A stretch of 6,956 nucleotides of DNA from Deltaproteobacteria bacterium. Lineage in GTDB: Bacteria > Myxococcota > Myxococcia > Myxococcales > 40CM-4-68-19. Location of the stretch: assembly GCA_018266095.1 (NCBI GenBank), contig JAFEBC010000519.1, positions 1 to 6,956 of the forward strand, in the 5' to 3' direction. Position 1 is the first letter of the stretch. Each line of letters begins with the position of its first letter. A program made the position numbers and the translations under genes. This document shows, piece after piece, positions 5,090-6,956 of the stretch. Under the pieces are notes generated by a model. That model was not told the DNA's origin, made no database searches, and worked only from the letters and a program-made list of their open reading frames with translations.

Positions 5090-6956
5090 CTACTTCACGC
5101 CGAGCTGATCGAGCATGAACGCGTACTCCCAGGCGGTGTCGCGCAGCTTGTCGTAGCGGCCCGACGCGCCGCCGTGCCCCGCCGGGTCCATGTTGCACTT
5201 GAACACGAGCGGGTTGTGGTCGGTCTTCATCGCCCGCAGCCGCGCGACCCACTTGGACGGCTCCCAGTACATGACCTGGCTGTCGTTGTAGCTCGAGCGC
5301 ACCAAGAGCGCCGGGTACGCCTTGGCGGCGACGTTGTCGTACGGGCTGTAGGCGCGCAGGTACGCGTCCTCGTCGGGCTTCTTGGGGTTGCCCCACTCCT
5401 CGAACTCGGGGACGGTCAGCGGCAGCGACTCGTCGAGCATGGTGTTGATCACGTCCACGAACGGCACGCCCGCGAAGGCCACCTTGAACAGGTCCGGCCG
5501 CAGGTTCACCACCGCGCCCATGAGCAGCCCGCCCGCGCTGCGGCCCTCGATGGCCAGGCGGTCGGACGAGGTGTAGCCCTGCTGGATGAGCGTCTCGGCG
5601 GCGGCGATGAAGTCGGTGAACGTGTTCTTCTTCTTCATCATGCGCCCGTCGTCGTGCCAGGGCGTGCCCAGCTCGCCTCCGCCGCGGATGTGCGCGATGG
5701 CGAAGGTCACGCCGCGGTCCACGAGCGAGAAGCGCGCCGAGCTGAACGCGTCGTCGATGGAGATGCCGTACGCGCCGTAGCCGTAGAGGTAGAGCGGGCT
5801 CTTGCCGTCCTTGACGAGGCCCTTCTTGTGCACGAGCGAGATGGGCACCTTCACGCCGTCGGGCGCGGCTGCGTCGATGCGCTCGACCTCATAGCGGGAG
5901 GCGTCGTAGTGGGGCACCGGCGTCTGCTTGAGGAGCTTGCGCTCCAGCGTCTTCAGGTCGATGTCGTAGACGGTGTCCGGGGAGATCAGCGACTGGTAGC
6001 GGACGCGGTACGCCGTCTGGCCCGGCTCGTAGTTGAAGTCCGGCGACGCATCGTACGAGGCCTCCGGAAAGCTGACCCGCCGCCACTCGCCGCTCTTGAA
6101 GTCGAGCACGGAGAGCTGCGGCAATCCGGCCTCGCGCTCGCTGGCGACGAGGTAGCCGTCGAACACGTCGAAGTCGTTGATGGCCACGGCCGCGCGGTGC
6201 GGGAGGAGCTCCTTCCAGTGCGCCTTGCCCGGCGTCTTGAGCGGCGCGGTCACGAGGTGGAAGTTGCGGCCGGTGCTGTTGGTGCGGATGAAGAGCTGAC
6301 CGTTGGCTTCGTCGACGTAGTACTCGTGATCCTTCTCGCGCGGCTGCACCAGCACGAGCTTGGGCTTCTTGTCCTTGGCGGAGAAGATGCGCGCCTCGGT
6401 CGCGGTGAGGCTGCCGCTGGTCACGACGATGAGCGAGAGGTCGCGCGTGCGGTCGACGCGGACGTCGAAGTGCTCGTCCTTGTCCTCATAGACGAGCTCG
6501 TCCTTGGCGCCGCCGAGCACGTGGCGCCACACCTGGTTCGCGCGCTTGGTGGTGGCGTCTTCGGTCGCGTAGTAGAGGGTCTTGTTGTCCGCGGCCCACA
6601 CGAACGAGCGCACGCGCAGCGCCTTGTCGGGGAGGACCGCGCCGCTCGTCAGATCCTTCACGTGCAGCTCGAACTGGCGGAAGCCGACCTCGTCGGTGAG
6701 ATACGCGAGCAGCTTGCCGTCGTCTGAGGGCGTGAGGTTCGTGACGCTGAGGAACTTCTTGCCCGCGGCCATCGCGTTGGTGTCGAGGATCACCTGCTCG
6801 GGTGCGTCCAGCGAGCCGGCCTTGCGGCAGCGCGTGGGGTACTGCTTTCCCTGCTCGGTGCGCGAGTAATAGAAGTAGGCGCCGCGGCGGTATGGTTCGT
6901 CCGCGTCGGCCTCCTGCAGGCGCGACACGAGCTCTTGATAGTGCGTCTCGCGCAGG
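5090..6956 (-). CDS. Oligopeptidase B-like S9A serine peptidase, N-terminus outside the window
   Basis: The frame is open to the right edge (622 codons plus one base), and the conserved sequence continues upstream of GTG 6928 (LRETHYQEL), so the true start is off the window; about 70-80 residues are probably missing. Numbers below count from GTG 6928. The N-terminal half is the S9A beta-propeller (PYRRGAYFYYSRTEQGKQYP, then ILDTNAMA). The alpha/beta hydrolase half carries YGYGAYG, HIRGGGELG, GRMMKKKNTFTDF and nucleophile S464 in GRSAGG, with D549 (NDSQVMYWEP) and H585 (DPAGHGGASGRYDKL) completing the triad. PFVDV, TMLDESLPLT and EFEEWGNP identify the oligopeptidase B branch rather than prolyl oligopeptidase. 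The EFE pair aligns with E. coli OpdB Glu576 and Glu578, which select Arg/Lys at P1. It should cleave short peptides after basic residues; the location (cytosol or periplasm) cannot be judged without the N-terminus. It is upstream in the probable operon with the glycosyltransferase. Confidence 0.93.
   Translation of the reverse strand, partial: LRETHYQELVSRLQEADADEPYRRGAYFYYSRTEQGKQYPTRCRKAGSLDAPEQVILDTNAMAAGKKFLSVTNLTPSDDGKLLAYLTDEVGFRQFELHVKDLTSGAVLPDKALRVRSFVWAADNKTLYYATEDATTKRANQVWRHVLGGAKDELVYEDKDEHFDVRVDRTRDLSLIVVTSGSLTATEARIFSAKDKKPKLVLVQPREKDHEYYVDEANGQLFIRTNSTGRNFHLVTAPLKTPGKAHWKELLPHRAAVAINDFDVFDGYLVASEREAGLPQLSVLDFKSGEWRRVSFPEASYDASPDFNYEPGQTAYRVRYQSLISPDTVYDIDLKTLERKLLKQTPVPHYDASRYEVERIDAAAPDGVKVPISLVHKKGLVKDGKSPLYLYGYGAYGISIDDAFSSARFSLVDRGVTFAIAHIRGGGELGTPWHDDGRMMKKKNTFTDFIAAAETLIQQGYTSSDRLAIEGRSAGGLLMGAVVNLRPDLFKVAFAGVPFVDVINTMLDESLPLTVPEFEEWGNPKKPDEDAYLRAYSPYDNVAAKAYPALLVRSSYNDSQVMYWEPSKWVARLRAMKTDHNPLVFKCNMDPAGHGGASGRYDKLRDTAWEYAFMLDQLGVK

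Noticed and set aside
4976..6727. 583-codon plus-strand open frame opposite the oligopeptidase B gene
   Set aside because: Low-complexity Val/Arg/Glu/His-rich translation with no motif; the minus strand encodes the full S9A catalytic triad. Shadow frame.
1..6956. A novel defence, mobile or RNA-based system
   Set aside because: I saw no nuclease, helicase, reverse transcriptase, toxin-antitoxin pair, integrase, repeat array, tRNA or att-like repeat; all five genes belong to recognisable families.

Overview
The window is very GC-rich, with G or C at nearly every third codon position. This is why long antisense open frames lie opposite every gene. Together with the gene content (secreted metallopeptidase, oligopeptidase B, a carrier-lipid glycosyltransferase and an OmpA-type protein of the sort found beside type VI secretion spikes), it suggests a free-living Gram-negative bacterium. 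A myxobacterium or relative (Myxococcota) is my best guess. That is an inference from style and families; no rRNA or marker gene is present.

Layout, left to right. (1) Positions 1-715, minus strand: the N-terminal 238 codons of a protein with a Gly/Asp/Glu/His-rich linker, a small Ig-like beta domain and the beginning of an OmpA-like peptidoglycan-binding domain, cut by the window edge. (2) Positions 716-934: a 219-base divergent intergenic region, the only sizeable gene-free stretch. It holds a CRP/FNR-like palindrome, a strong imperfect hairpin and a -10-like hexamer just before the next gene. (3) 935-1618, plus: a polytopic membrane protein with the metal-ligand pattern of the YdjM-type membrane-bound hydrolases. 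(4) 1641-3605, plus: an exported M61-family zinc aminopeptidase with a C-terminal PDZ domain. (5) 3606-3633: a 28-base convergent gap with a small hairpin. (6) 3634-5076, minus: a GT39/ArnT-like integral membrane glycosyltransferase, apparently starting at a CTG codon. (7) 5090-6956, minus: an oligopeptidase B-like S9A serine peptidase whose N-terminus lies beyond the right edge.

Genes 3 and 4 are 22 bases apart and may be co-transcribed, although gene 4 has its own possible -10 element. Genes 7 and 6 are 13 bases apart on the minus strand. The Shine-Dalgarno of the glycosyltransferase sits just after the peptidase stop, so they look like one transcript with coupled translation. The two peptidases could both serve peptide use (outer N-terminal trimming by M61, cleavage after basic residues by oligopeptidase B), but they are on opposite strands and nothing shows co-regulation.

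I found no RNA genes, mobile elements, CRISPR arrays or phage genes, and no clear multi-gene novel system. The points most worth checking are the CTG start, the intergenic regulatory region, the probable leaderless start of the YdjM-like gene, and the OmpA-type protein that lacks a signal peptide.
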